A program made the translations under genes and the position numbers. 64,000 nucleotides of DNA, taken from Helichrysum umbraculigerum. Taxonomy: Eukaryota; Streptophyta; Magnoliopsida; Asterales; Asteraceae. The notes beneath the pieces are model-generated. The model was given only the letters and a program-made list of their open reading frames with translations. It made no database searches and was not told the origin of the DNA. The stretch lies in contig CATIUR010000003.1 in the NCBI GenBank assembly GCA_949592205.1, positions 84,221,001 through 84,285,000 of the forward strand, written 5' to 3'. Positions 1-11,611 of this stretch are shown piece after piece (position 1 is the stretch's first letter; the number at the start of each line of letters is the position of its first letter).

Positions 1-1620
1 TAAAGATTTAAAATGTGATTTAAATAATTTGTGTATTTTGTTTTTAATTACGAAAGTTTTAATTGTACAAAACGGGACAACTCTGGGAATGTAATTTAAA
101 CATTAGTTTGGACCCAGTAATGTTTTCAGATAATGTTTAATACTTAAATATAATTTATGTCACCAACGTCCGTATTTATGGAACCGAAATACATTCGATT
201 TAAATTGCGTACGATTTAATCAAATCGCAAAGTTTGTATATATTCATCAATATATAATTCGATACATTAATTAGCCTAACACAGAACTAATTACATGTAT
301 TAATAAAGAATTAGGCACTAATTACTAGTCCTAATTTGGCGGGTGTTACATTCTCCCCCTGTTAAGAGAATTTCGTCCCGAAATTTAGCTCGAGGTCGCG
401 GTTGATGTAGAATCGGTGAATACTTGAGGATACTTGAGTCGCATTTGGTCTTCCTGTTCCCAAGTGAATTCCGGACCGCGCCGCGAATTCCATCTGACTT
501 TGACGATGGGAATACGACTTTGTTTTAGTTGTTTGACCTCACGGTCCATGATTTCAGTTGGTTCCTCAACAAAATGAATTTTGTTATCGACGCGAATCTC
601 GTCAAGTGGTATGATAAGTGTCTCATCGGACAGGCATTTCTTTAAGTTAGAAATGTGAAAAGTGGGATGCACGCTGCTGAGTTCGGATGGCAGCTGCAAT
701 CGATAAGCTACGGGGCCAATCCGTTCGAGGATCTCAAAAGGCCCGATGTACCTGGGATTTAACTTCCCGCGTTTGCCAAAACGGATGACGCCTTTCCAAG
801 GCGATACTTTTAAGAGTACTCGATCCCCAACTTGGAACTCGAGTGGTTTGCGTCTCACGTCAGCATAACTTTTCTGACGATCACGTGCGGCTTTGAGTTG
901 GTTTTGGATTTCCACAATTTTCTCAGTGGTGGCGTGTATGAGTTCAGGACCAGTGAGTTAGCTGTCTCCCACTTCGGTCCAACAAATCGGTGATCGGCAC
1001 TTACGACCGTACAGTGCCTCAAAAGGTGCAGCCTTAATGCTGGCATGATAGCTGTTATTGTAGGAAAATTCGCATAACGGTAGATGTCTTTCCCAGTTTG
1101 TACCGAAATCAACTACGCAGGCTCGTAGCATGTCTTCCAGTGTTTTGATGGTTCGTTCACTTTGGCCATCGGTTTGAGGATGGTACGCGGTGCTCATATC
1201 GAGACGAGTACCCAATGCTTTTTGAAGTGACTGCCAAAAGTGAGAGGTGAAGCGGGCATCTCTGTCAGAGATGATCGAGATTGGAACACCGTGTTGAGAA
1301 ACGATTTCCTTGATGTAGATTTGTGCGAGGCGTTCCATTTTATCATTTTCCTTGATTGCCAGGAAATGAGCAGATTTGGTGAGGCGGTCAACGATCACCC
1401 AAATGGTATCGCAACCGTTCGACGACTTGGGTAGTTTGGTTATGAAATCCATGGCAATTTGCTCCCATTTCCATTCAGGGATTTCAGGTTGTTGGAGTAA
1501 ACCAGAAGGTTTTTGATGTTCGGTTTTGACTTTTGAGCAAGTAAGGCACTTGCTGACGTAAGTGGCGATTTCGACTTTCATGTTCGGCCACCAATAAAAT
1601 TCCTTGATGACGTGGTACAT
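1..1620 (-). mobile_element. Truncated Ty3/gypsy chromovirus (Tekay-like), 3' end with partial 3' LTR
   Basis: Read on the minus strand, this segment holds the C-terminal half of a chromovirus pol (integrase and chromodomain), a polypurine tract at about 351-372 (on plus, CTCCCCCTGTTAAGAG), and then the start of the 3' LTR. The LTR begins at 350 with TGTAACACCC and continues past the left window edge. The internal end is cut at about 1620, where pol similarity stops abruptly at the integrase zinc-binding region, so reverse transcriptase, protease and gag are missing. The same LTR start and pol sequence recur in the element at 26585-53754 and in the solo LTR at 21439, so all belong to one broad family. 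Whether the rest lies elsewhere or was deleted cannot be seen here. Confidence 0.85.
385..1620 (-). pseudogene. Chromovirus integrase plus chromodomain fragment
   Basis: One reading frame runs from 1620 to 385 with a single in-frame TAA at 958-960. In order it shows the end of the integrase zinc-binding region (CLTCSKVK), the catalytic core (MDFITKLPK, WVIVDRLTKSAHF, SIISDRDARF, YHPQTDGQSERT), the GRKCRSP block, then the SH3-like and chromodomain tail (GPVAYRLQLP, HPTFHISNLKK, VRWNSRRG, FTWE). In chromoviruses the chromodomain guides integration to heterochromatin. The stop at 958 replaces the glutamine codon that would follow GDS, which is a C-to-T change on the coding strand. The fragment lacks any start of its own and is 5' truncated. 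It is a dead fragment, not a host gene. Confidence 0.88.
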
Positions 1621-2212
1621 CTTATATCAAATCTTATTTTAATGCATGTATTTCTTTTATTTAGTTTATTTTGTTATTTCTTTCCATTTATAAATTTAAT
1701 TTATATTTTTCTAAAGAAAAACAAAAGTGTTCACGACAATGTAAAAATAACCTACACTCCTTCAATTTTCCAACACCATTTTCTCAGCAAAATATATTTA
1801 TTTACTACATTATAAAGAGTTTACATGTTTTTACTTCATGCCCTACAATTTTAAGATCGAAAATTACAATAATACCCTTCAATTGACTTTAATAGTTAAC
1901 TTAAATAATATGGATACCGTAATATGGAGAGTATGATAAAACCAAATGTTTACGGCAATGTTTCATTTTGTGTAGATATAAATTTACGGCAAATATTTAT
2001 GGCAATGTTTCACAATTCTATATTTCTAATAATATAATATAGTTTATTAAAAAATATTAGTAATATTGAATATTAATGTTGCAAGTAAGCTCAAATCAAT
2101 ACATTCACATAAATCAAATTTAAGTTGCCTAATTTACTTAACACATGTCAAAAAACCAATCATTTGATTTCAAGATCAACTAATTTTTTATTTTTAATTA
2201 AATGATTCATAA
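1621..2212. other. AT-rich intergenic stretch, nothing recognised
   Basis: Only short open frames without recognisable content lie here. The stretch separates the truncated chromovirus from the TA-microsatellite element. No RNA gene or terminal repeat was seen. Confidence 0.6.
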
Positions 2213-2213
2213 T

Positions 2214-2234
2214 ATATATATATATATATATATA
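2214..2234. repeat. (TA)n microsatellite, left flank of Micron-like element
   Basis: Uninterrupted TA dinucleotides abut the left end of the 2235-2992 element. A second TA tract abuts its right end, as expected for insertion into a TA microsatellite. Confidence 0.85.
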
Positions 2235-2989
2235 GGGGGAAGATCAATAGGGAAGTAAAAAAATGAGGGAAGGAGGGAAGCTATTTTTAGCCACACATTC
2301 TGGTCAACATAAAAGTCAACGCGGTGGCAAACTTGTAAATAACTTGAAATCCCCTCCTAGATCCTTAACATGCATTTCAAAAGCATGTTAATCAAAATCA
2401 AATTTTCAGCACGTTAACATTCATTTACGATGAATGTTAACGCATATACATTATTATACACCGATGAATGTTATGTTATCACATTCAATTATGTATAATA
2501 ATATATATAAATTAATATTCATCATTAATGAATGTTTAAGAGTATTAAGTTGTAATTTTGATTAACATGCTTTTCAGATGAATGTTAACGGTCTGGAATT
2601 TTTTTCAATCTGTAAAATTCAATTGGAATGACAATCATAATTCGATTAATTACTTGTTTATAAGTTTTGTACGATCAAATTCGTTTAATTTTATTGTTTT
2701 CATTGCCAAATCAAAATTTTCTCAAAAAACCCCAAATTACTCCAATATTCATATTTTTGATAAATTCGAATTATGATGAATTAAAGATATGTATGATTGC
2801 GATTGATGAATTCGAAGATTTATAAGTTTTTTGATTGATGAATCTTTGAATTACATGTTTTAATTTGGAATTTTAAATGAAATTTGATTAAATGGGTATT
2901 GTGGATGAATATAGAATATGAGAAAAAATGAGTGGTTGAGATTTGCTTCCCTCCTTCCCCCAATTTTGAAGTTTCCCTCTTGATCCTTC

Positions 2990-2992
<3 letters not shown>
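2235..2992 (+). mobile_element. Micron-like microsatellite-targeting element, copy 1
   Basis: This non-coding element has imperfect inverted ends. The left end starts GGGGGAAGATCAATAGGGAA and the reverse complement of the right end starts GGGGAAGGATCAAGAGGGAA. Both ends continue into a GGGAAGGAGGGAAGC block. It is flanked on both sides by TA tracts. A second copy in opposite orientation lies at 60388-61130 and matches over essentially its whole length, including internal ATGAATGTTAACG motifs. Rice Micron elements are known to sit inside (TA)n microsatellites, and that comparison is the basis of the name. No transposase is encoded, so it must be mobilised in trans. The superfamily is uncertain. 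Confidence 0.7.
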
Positions 2993-3034
<42 letters not shown>

Positions 3035-3057
3035 CATACATACATATATATATATAC

Positions 3058-3091
<34 letters not shown>

Positions 3092-3117
3092 ACATACATA
3101 TATATATATATATATGT
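2993..3117. repeat. Compound TA/TACA microsatellite
   Basis: TA tracts alternate with CATA/TACA tetranucleotide tracts immediately right of the Micron-like element. Open frames rich in Tyr, Ile, His, Met and Cys on both strands here are translations of the simple repeat and are not genes. Confidence 0.95.
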
Positions 3118-5160
3118 ATGTTATGTTACAACTTACAACAAAATACATCATTTGATCAATTCAAAAGATGTTATACGCATTAACTTCGCAATTGAAATCA
3201 TATTAATTATTTTTTGCGGCCGATTTCTTGACTTTTTGCCACATAGTGTGGTTTAACGTCACGTACTATGTTGATAACATATAAGTTATTTCAAATTTTA
3301 TCTTTATGATGAGTATCTAAATTATTGCATTATTAATATATATATATAATAACAAAATGAACCATATCCTCTATTAGACGCTTTGACTTAAAATAAAACT
3401 CCATTTTTAACGTTGTAGGTTTCGTTTAGCTTGATGCAATGAACTGTTGTCTTTCTCAACGTTATTAATCAACAATTAAGCAATACAACTTGTGCTTTAA
3501 TAATTGAGTATTCAACCCGCCGCTATGCGCGAGCAGACTTCTAGTTCTAATAACAGTGTTACTACTTTTTGTGTTCTAAACCGTAGTCTAATTTTGCGTG
3601 TAGGTATGTACTAACAGATCTTAACACTAATTAATTCATTAAAAGTTTGGTTTTACACTTGTAGCAATAAACCCCGTCTTTTTTTTTTCCTTCTCAAATA
3701 AGCCCATAATATGTGTTACCTAATATGACGCTCCGTAATATCCTTATGTAAAGTTTGACTAGCATTTTACCCGTGCAATGTAGTGGTGGTAAAAGATTGT
3801 ACTTGCGATTAATTTCTGTTCAACGACGTTCTACCGTGAGTGAAAGATTAGACAATAGTGGTATATCAATTTCTACCGTAATGTTATATTTCAATTTATT
3901 CCAATTACCGAATATTGGCACAACTTAAAATTCAATCCGAAACTAACACTAAAATATGCGGCTTAAGATTGAATTTTCAACTCATCAGGGTGCTAATAAA
4001 AATGCGCTAACTACTATAATTATTCTAGTTGGGACAGTATGGTCCAGAATGATTGGTTAACCAACGCAATGGGGGTTGTGTGTCCATTTACTTTTGACCC
4101 GTTAACCTACTTATCAAACCAATTCAGGATCAAGTTCAGTTGTGAAATATTGACTCACAATTACAAAACCGCAAACATTACTCCACCCGAACTGTAACCC
4201 CTAATATATAAGAAGTGAGTGTTTACACAAATAAAGTTACAAATATTAAATTTAACTAAAAAATGTTTGTACTTTTTACATTAGATGTTTTATATTAACT
4301 AAAAGTAATTTTTTAAGATAATCAAATTGTCAAACTCTTTATAGAGAAGTAATAGATAGATCAACTTTTATAAATACTTATTAACTTTAAGTATAAATTC
4401 CTACTTAAAAGTGTAGTAAAGAAATTTCAAGTATCTCTTTTAATAACTTAAAATTTTGAGAAGTACATACATATTACTCGAGTTATATAGATTATTGATT
4501 ATAAAAGATGGTTAGAATCAGTAAAAAATAATCTATTTTCAATAAATATATGTTATCTATTATGTAACCGAAATTAATCAAAATTCAAATAATTCTCATA
4601 ATAATTGCATTGAATGAAGTATTTAAAAGATGAATGAGATAGACTAAAGGGTAAAATAGTCATTTACTATTTCTCATTTTAAGAACTTAAATCAAACTCT
4701 TTATCATGTAGTATTGATTAGTCAATTCAATTATTAACATGTTTAGTCAATATTTTTGTATCTGATATTGTGATTATTTTTTATAGTTAAGATTGACCTT
4801 TGTATCTATAATCTTAATGATGTCCGACACTTTTTATAAATTCATATATTTGATGTAACTAAAGAGTTAGGCCGTTGGTCGTGTTCATCAGTTCATGTAT
4901 TTTGGCTCTTTCTTAGATGACCATTACTATATGATTCATCTGATTTAGATAAATGTAGAGAATGTTTGTATAAATAAACCGTGTAGATAAACTTGCATCA
5001 TTGACCCATACTCGAAAAAGAAAACCAAAGAACCATATGTATATGAAAATGCACCATCAAATTGATACTATAGTTAACCCAAACGACCTGCAGACTACAT
5101 TATATGACCCGAACTCGAAAACCTAAAACCGAATAATAATATAATATATAGTTATAATTA
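3118..5160. other. Intergenic stretch, no gene recognised
   Basis: About 2 kb of AT-rich sequence without a supported ORF, RNA gene or bounded transposon. Short segments near 3500 and 3760 (ACCCGCCGCTATGCGCGAG, TTTACCCGTGCAATGTAG) resemble dispersed plant repeat ends, but no partner end or target duplication was found. Confidence 0.55.
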
Positions 5161-5168
5161 AGTAGTGT

Positions 5169-5176
5169 TATATATA
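5169..5176 (+). promoter_or_regulatory. Candidate TATA box of the NLR pseudogene
   Basis: TATATATA lies 37 bp before the first ATG of the NLR frame. That would leave only a very short leader, so this is a weak call. Confidence 0.3.
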
Positions 5177-5212
5177 CAAGCATAGCGACAACTACTAGAG
5201 AGAAGAAGAAAC

Positions 5213-7986
5213 ATGATGTCATACACTGGGCTGGAATTGTTCATGGAGAAATTGAGGCAACTGATTTACTGCAATGGTAATCCACCAATAAACAATCACC
5301 CATCGGTTTTATCTCAAAGGCCTTAAATTCAACTGCTTTATGAAGATCTTGGATCCATCATCCAGACCCTGTTTATTGACCAAGAACCGCACCATGAGCT
5401 TCAACAAGTAACACTTCTGAAGAAAATATTCAAAGATGCAGCAGAAGAGGTACACGATATCGTAGATCTCTTTGTATTCAATCTCATTCGTAAGAATAGA
5501 CTTGCTGGAAGAAGATCACATGTCCAAAAAATCTCTCTGAATCTTGAGGATGTTATGAGATCAATCAAGTCTATCAAAGAAAACGTGATTTGTTTGAAGA
5601 AGGGCCCATCTCTAAGAACCGAGAAAACCCAATCCGGGGCTGCTGCAGCTGGAACTTCAAACACCAGAAAGTCACTAGGATCGAAAGAATTATGGGATGA
5701 AATTGTAGTGGGGCTTGATAATGATGTTGATCTGATCAGAGACAAACTTGTGGAATACCAAAAGCAGCTATATGTGGTCTCTATTGTTGGTATGGGTGGA
5801 CTTGGTAAGACTACCCTTGCAACCAAAGTATACAATGATCCTTATATTGTGTATTATTTCAATGTACGTGCGTGGGTTACTGTTTCTCAAGCATATGAAA
5901 AACGAGATTCCTTGATAAAAATTCTAGCATCCATTGGAGTTGAAGTAGACCCTGAAATAACTACCATCTCTGAACTTCATGGATTGTTGCACAGGAGGCT
6001 TTTAGACTTCAAATCTTTAATTGTCATTGATGATATTTGGAGCATTGAGGCTTGGGACGAGCTGAAAGTATTTTTCCCTAACAACCTCCATGGCAGTTGA
6101 ATTCTACTCACAAGTCGTCTCAAAGAAGTTGCTTCACACGCAAAACCACATGGCTTAATTCATCACTTATCAAGTATGACGGAGAAGGAGAGTTGGGAGT
6201 TGCTACAGAAGTAGGTTTTCCATGGTGATGAATGCCCTGAATGGTTGATTAAACCTGGAATGCAAATTGCAAGGAACTGTCATGGATTACCGCTGGCGGT
6301 GGTTGTCATAGCAGGAGTTCTAATAAAAGCACCCGTAACTAAAGAATCATGGGAAAGTGTTTCTCAAAGTGTGAGTTCATTAATCGTCAATAACTCGGAT
6401 GGGTACATGGAAACATTGGCTTTGAGTTATGACCATTTACCTTCTCACTTGAAAGACTGTTTTCTTTACTTGGGAGGCTTCCCCGAAGACTATGACTTCC
6501 GGGCAAGACGATTGATCTGGTTATGGATGGCGGAGGGATTTATACAAGACTCTCATACGCAAAGCTTGGAGGAAACTGCAGAGGATTACATGAAGGAACT
6601 AGTAGATAGAAATCTTGTGATCGTTCATGGTAGAAGGTTCAACGGTGCTATCAAAACTTGCACTGTCCACGATGTTTTGAGGGAGCTATGCATAAAAATA
6701 GCAACAAAAGAAAGATTCTTCCTGAAAATACCCGAAATCCCCCAAGGAGTGAACTCTTTTAAGGATGCACCATATAAAACACGCCGCATATTTGCAAGCC
6801 ACTGCATTAGCATCACAAACGCCGCGAGAGTTCGATCATTTTTGTCCTTTTATAGCTACCCGGACACAACATGCCGCATTAAGATTTCTCATTCCTGGAT
6901 GCTTCTAATGGTATTGTATCTAGGACATACTAAACTAACTTATATAATCGAGGAGATATCACTATTAGTTCACTTGAGGTACCTTGCAATTTGGTTCGAT
7001 GGAGTTTTCCCATCCTCAATATGCAATCTTTGGAGCCTTCAAACCCTCATCTTTGAAAGACATAATGATCTTCTGCTGTTGCCAAATACCATTGTGAAAT
7101 GGTAATTTCATTTCCTCTGATTCACAAACCAATGAAAATGCAAACCATTTCTGAAGTGGAGGTCAGATCTGGGCCAAACAGTTGACGGGATTATTTTCCA
7201 GGTATCAAGAAGCTTTCATGTTCAATTCACTCAGATATTAAATGTGACTTCAGATCTCTTACCTCACTTGAGACACTAAAGATACGCTGGTCTACTTTAA
7301 AAGGAAAGATGGGTTCTAAAATGAAATTGGTACTCCAAAAGAATAGCATGAGGTTTCCTGTTTCTTTGAAGAAACTTACATTGGAAAGATGTTATCTTCC
7401 TTGGAGTTGCATGTCAGAAATTCAATCTTTACCTGAACTTGAGGTTCTCATATTACTAGAAAAAGCCATTGTTGGACCATGGTGGGACGTTGGTGAGGAA
7501 CCATTTCGACAACTAAAATTTTTGAAATTAGAAGATTTGGATATCCAAGAGTGGGAAGCCTCTCGTATCAACTTCCCATGTCTAAAACAGTTGGTGCTCA
7601 AGCGCTGTAAATGTCTTCACGAGATTCCACTTGATATTGGGTACATTCCAACACTTGAGTGTATTGACATTGATACGTGTAGCAGTTCCGCTTGACAATC
7701 TGGTGAGAAAATTCGAAGACAGCAAGCGGCTGATGGGAATGTTGAGCTGAAGATCCTACCTACAAGGCCATTAAATTCTTATTATTATATAACCAGTAAC
7801 ATAGGACTGCTCCAAAGCACGGAGGAACTTGATATTGACATACCACCAATTACTATTCAAAAGATTTTAAGATTAGAGGAACCAATTAAACAACGACCAG
7901 TTTATCCTACACTTCAACATCCGCGTAGCAATAGGATACCCAAAGATAGGAAACCCAAACATCCTCTGCTTAAGCGGAAATTCTAA
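5213..7986 (+). pseudogene. CC-NBS-LRR (NLR) disease-resistance pseudogene
   Basis: The product would be an intracellular immune receptor. From ATG 5213 one frame runs to about 7100 with in-frame stops at 5324 (TAA), 6098 (TGA) and 6212 (TAG). It encodes an N-terminal coiled-coil region, P-loop GMGGLGKTT (about 5789), kinase-2 LIVIDDIW (about 6017), GLPLA (about 6282), RNBS-D CFLYLGGFPEDYDF (about 6458), and a VHD motif in place of MHD (about 6665), then the first leucine-rich repeats. At about 7105 the frame ends (TAA). A damaged stretch follows to about 7200, and LRR sequence resumes in a second frame (7201-7695), ending at a TGA. Beyond that TGA the same frame stays open for 96 codons to TAA at 7984. 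The stops at 5324 and 6098 look like C-to-T changes (CAA and CGA originals inferred). The order and motifs fit solanaceous R1-type and related CNLs. With five disabling lesions, full-length product is not expected. Confidence 0.88.
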
Positions 7987-9475
7987 TCAGTGGTGGAACG
8001 CTTAAGTTTCTTCAGTGTTAATGATGGAGATTGTTCTGAACTGAATTCTAGGATATCTATACTTGGTTTAGAAAAACATGTTAACAAATTAAAAAAAAAT
8101 TCTGTTCGAATGTGTTCTAGCCATAGCTGTCGACTCATGACTCAAAATTCCAATTTATAATCGCGACTCAACTAGTAAGAGTCAGAAAGGTGCCATCAGA
8201 CGTCCAACAGGAAGTCTCATGATTGGCCATGATTTTCCTGAAGTTGTCATTGTATACTCTCACGGGTCGGAAGGCGGCCGGGGAAGAAGTCATGACACTA
8301 GTATATTAATAATAAAATAAGAGAAATGGAATTTGTGGCTGTCATGTATGTGTTTGTATCTTAGGCATATAACTTATTTAAACGCTTTCATTTGGGTGGA
8401 AGTTGCCATTGTATTACCTGATTTCTTAATGAATGACACAAAGTTCTCCTCTCCAAAATCTCCTTCACACTCATGTTAAGTTCAACATTATATCTATCAA
8501 AAAAGTTCTTCTGATTTCATCTGCAAATCAAAATTTTCTGTTAATATGGAGTTTGGTTCGGGATGAAGGTAACAACTTTTTGTTTTTGTCTCATCTTTAC
8601 CTCACGATTCACATCACATTATAATATTTCATCTGATCTCACTATCGTTGTTAGTCTTGCAACGGGCATCCAAAATACTATTTTTTTTAATGGAAATTTA
8701 ACCCAATAATCACAAGAGCACAAGAGATCTAAACCAATCTTCTATAATATACTTGTATAAGTGAAATATCTTTGTTCCCTTGTGTGAAAACAGCACATTA
8801 AACCCCCTCAATTACTCTTCTAATTTGTTTGGGGCAGCTTGAGGTTTCATTGGCCTACAGCCTACTACAGATGTACTAATTCTGAAATATGATAGAAAAC
8901 TTAAACTTTTATCTCACATACAAGCCATAAAAATGATTGGTAATCACGTACTTATATACGTTCCTTACCGGGTTATATGGGTCGAGTATTCTAGCAAAAC
9001 AATTCTTCCTATCTAGGTAAGTTGTTGTAGACAATCCTTTGATTTAATGGCTGTTTATACCCTGAACCCCTACCATACTTTTATTGTAAAGTAAATCAAT
9101 ATATTAACGAAAAACTTTACAACCCCAAATATTATATCCAACACCAGATAACCAGCAGCATAAACTTTGTGTTCAAACTTTAGAAGCTGATTTTATGGGA
9201 CTTTCAGATAGTTTCCAAGACTCGCTATATATTCTCTTTTTGGCTTACTACAGCAAAAAATAGAATAGATTCTCTTTTGGGACCTCAAATCACCTTATTG
9301 TTGGATCAGTGGATCACTTTTTGTAAATTGTGTACACAATTGGTTTGATTATGGTCACCGACTCACCGGTCATATTTGGTTGTGTGCTAGCATGTTCTTA
9401 TGTGGTTGTGTTTATAGCTTGTATGCAATAGATGCGTTCGTTACATATGTTAGTATTTTGGGTTGACAGCTTTGG
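7987..9475. other. Intergenic stretch, nothing recognised
   Basis: Region downstream of the NLR pseudogene. Only short random frames are present, with no RNA gene and no bounded mobile element. Confidence 0.55.
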
Positions 9476-9483
9476 GTTTACAG

Positions 9484-10326
9484 TAGGGGTGAGCATTGGG
9501 CGGTTAGGTGCGGATAGGGATGAAAACCACCCCCATAACCAAAACTTTGGTTAATCAACAATTTTAACCGTTCGGTTTGGTTAAAAACGGATTGGTTAAT
9601 TCGGTTAATTTGATTAACGTCTAAATATAGAGCGGTTAAATCGGTTAACCGTTTATGGCAAAAAATAAAAAAGTGCCTAACACATTGAACATAAACAAAT
9701 AGCAAACACATAGCAGATTTAATGATGTTCGAATAGCAAAAACAAATAGCATACTTCATGCAATTTTTATACTGCAATTTCATACTCAATACCATATATA
9801 AATTAATAAAATCTTATATATACAAGACCGATTGTATCAATTTGGTGATGAGTGGGATACCCGAAATATATACAAGGCTGAGCATATCAATTGAACCATG
9901 ATTTTAGTGATTGACATTTCATTTCCTAACAAAATATGTTTCTAAGGATAATTTTATTAATTGAAAATCAATTTATAACATACTAATTATTGTTAATTTT
10001 CAAATATAAATATAATGTTTCTAATGTCTAAGTGTGTGGGGTGGTGTTATTAAAACCGCAACGGATAGCCTCTACTTTCATAACCAAACCGTAAACTTTT
10101 GATAATTTTCAAATATAAATATAATATTTCTAATGTCTAAGTGTGTGGGGCGGTGCGGTTAAAACCGCGGCGGATAGCCTCTACTTTCATAACCGAACCG
10201 CAAACTTTGGTTAATCCAAAAACGTTAACCAAATCCGCGGTTACATGTTCGGTTTGGTTAATTCGGTTCGGTTTTGACGGTTAAAACGGTTTTAGTATGG
10301 TTAATTTGGTTTTTTGCTCGGCCCTA
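9484..10326. mobile_element. Non-autonomous hAT element (843 bp)
   Basis: Terminal inverted repeats TAGGGGTGAGCA (left) and TAGGGCCGAGCA (right, reverse complement) are flanked by a perfect 8-bp target duplication, GTTTACAG, at 9476-9483 and 10327-10334. This is the hAT signature. Subterminal regions are dense in GGTTAATTCGGTT/AACCGAATTAACC-type motifs, as expected for transposase binding. The interior carries a tandem duplication of roughly 110 bp (about 9990-10100 and 10101-10210). No transposase is encoded. Confidence 0.85.
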
Positions 10327-10411
10327 GTTTACAGTACAGTATCACTCCTTAATACCTCCATTTCCCTTTGGAGCCAAATTGGCACATTCTCAATATCTTA
10401 TTAAATAGAAA

Positions 10412-11262
10412 GGGTAAGGTTCAAATGAGAATAGGAATTTGTGTGAGAATGAGGGAACCAATGATATCAAGCCATGTGTACAAAGGGAATGTTTCACATG
10501 TACAAAACCCATTTACCCCCAACATCAATTATCTCACAAACGACAAATCGAAAAATTATGAAAATTGCACCATTAAATTCGTCGTTTTCTCCTCTTCGAT
10601 TTGCCGTCCCTCAAGACATACTTTCGAAAAGTTTTTTTTTTCCATTTTTTTGGTGGGTTTCACATTTACTAACACATGTGTTAAAGTGTTGCGTTTAGGG
10701 TTTAGGGTTTGGGGTTTAGGGGTTAGGGTTTAGGGTTTGAGGTTTCTCCCCGAAACCCCAAACCTCAAACCCTAAACACTAACCCCTAACCCCTAAACCC
10801 CAAACCCTAAACCCTAAACGCTTTACAAAACGCTAAACCCTAAATCTTTCTAAACCCTAAACCTTGAACCCCTTCTAAACCCTAAACCCTTATAAACCCT
10901 AAACCATAAACCCTACTAAACCCTAAACCTAACCCTAAACCCTAACCTTAACCACAAATTAAATGTACAACTAATCACTAACACATGTGTTACTAATTTG
11001 TGAAACCCACCAAAAAATGAGAAAAAAAAAAAGTTGTCAAAAGTATGCCTTGAGGGACGGCAAATCGAAGAGGAGAAAAAACTGAATTTTATGGTGCAAT
11101 TTTCATGATTTTTCGACTTACCGTTTGTGAGATATTTAATTTTTAAAAATGTGGAGGAGATAGAATAAAGTGTGGAGAAGAGAGAATAAAGTGACACATG
11201 GCAGAAATCTGTTGGTTCCCTCATTCTCACTCAAAATTGGTGTACTCATTTGAACCTTACTC
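10412..11262. mobile_element. Mutator-like foldback element with telomere-like core
   Basis: Ends read GGGTAAGGTTCAAATGAG (left) and GAGTAAGGTTCAAATGAG (right, reverse complement), within inverted arms of about 300 bp. A perfect 10-bp target duplication, TAAATAGAAA, flanks it at 10402-10411 and 11263-11272. A 9-11 bp duplication plus long inverted arms is typical of Mutator-like MITEs. Both arms contain a CTCCTCTTCGATTTGCCGTC segment and a TTGGTGGGTTTCACA segment in mirror orientation. The centre is telomere-type repeat (separate entry). No transposase is encoded, and the open frames here are translations of the repeat. Confidence 0.82.
10692..10950. repeat. Interstitial telomere-like repeats in inverted orientation
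   Basis: TTTAGGG-type repeats (about 10692-10745) face a longer block of CCCTAAA-type repeats (about 10750-10950). Degenerate units such as CCCTAAACC, CCCCTAA and AACCTAACCC are mixed in. They form the loop and inner arms of the foldback element, so they are interstitial and do not mark a chromosome end. Confidence 0.9.
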
Positions 11263-11611
11263 TAAATAGAAATGATGTCTCCCTATTCTCAAGAACATGC
11301 AGAAACGGGCTTTCTCAAATAAAAATAAACGGTGTCTTCTATGATTCGTGTATTTCTCACCTTGGTGCATCAAATATTTGTAACAGAAGCTACAGGGGAA
11401 AAGTTTTATATGAAATCCATCACATAATTCATAATTGTGAAGCTGTTACTTTTCCAGTTTGAATTTGACTTGAAGGGACTCCGGGAGTATTAGTATAGCA
11501 GTATACACTTTTTTCTTTTAATCGTCAGATTAAGGATGATTCGTTAAATCATTGTAAACATGATGCCAAACACATCTAAACCACCAATACCACACTTGCA
11601 CTTGCAAAAGA
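11263..11611. other. Short intergenic spacer
   Basis: Spacer between the Mutator-like element and the next hAT-like block. No supported gene. Confidence 0.5.

Noticed and set aside
2820..3183. Several open frames rich in Tyr, Ile, His and Met on both strands
   Set aside because: They are translations of the TA/TACA microsatellite and are open in all phases; no family resemblance.
5401..5835. Minus frame of 144 codons in the NLR region
   Set aside because: Antisense shadow of the NLR coiled-coil and P-loop sequence.
10692..10950. Telomere repeats suggesting a chromosome end
   Set aside because: They are flanked by inverted arms and target duplications of a Mutator-like element, and the sequence continues on both sides.
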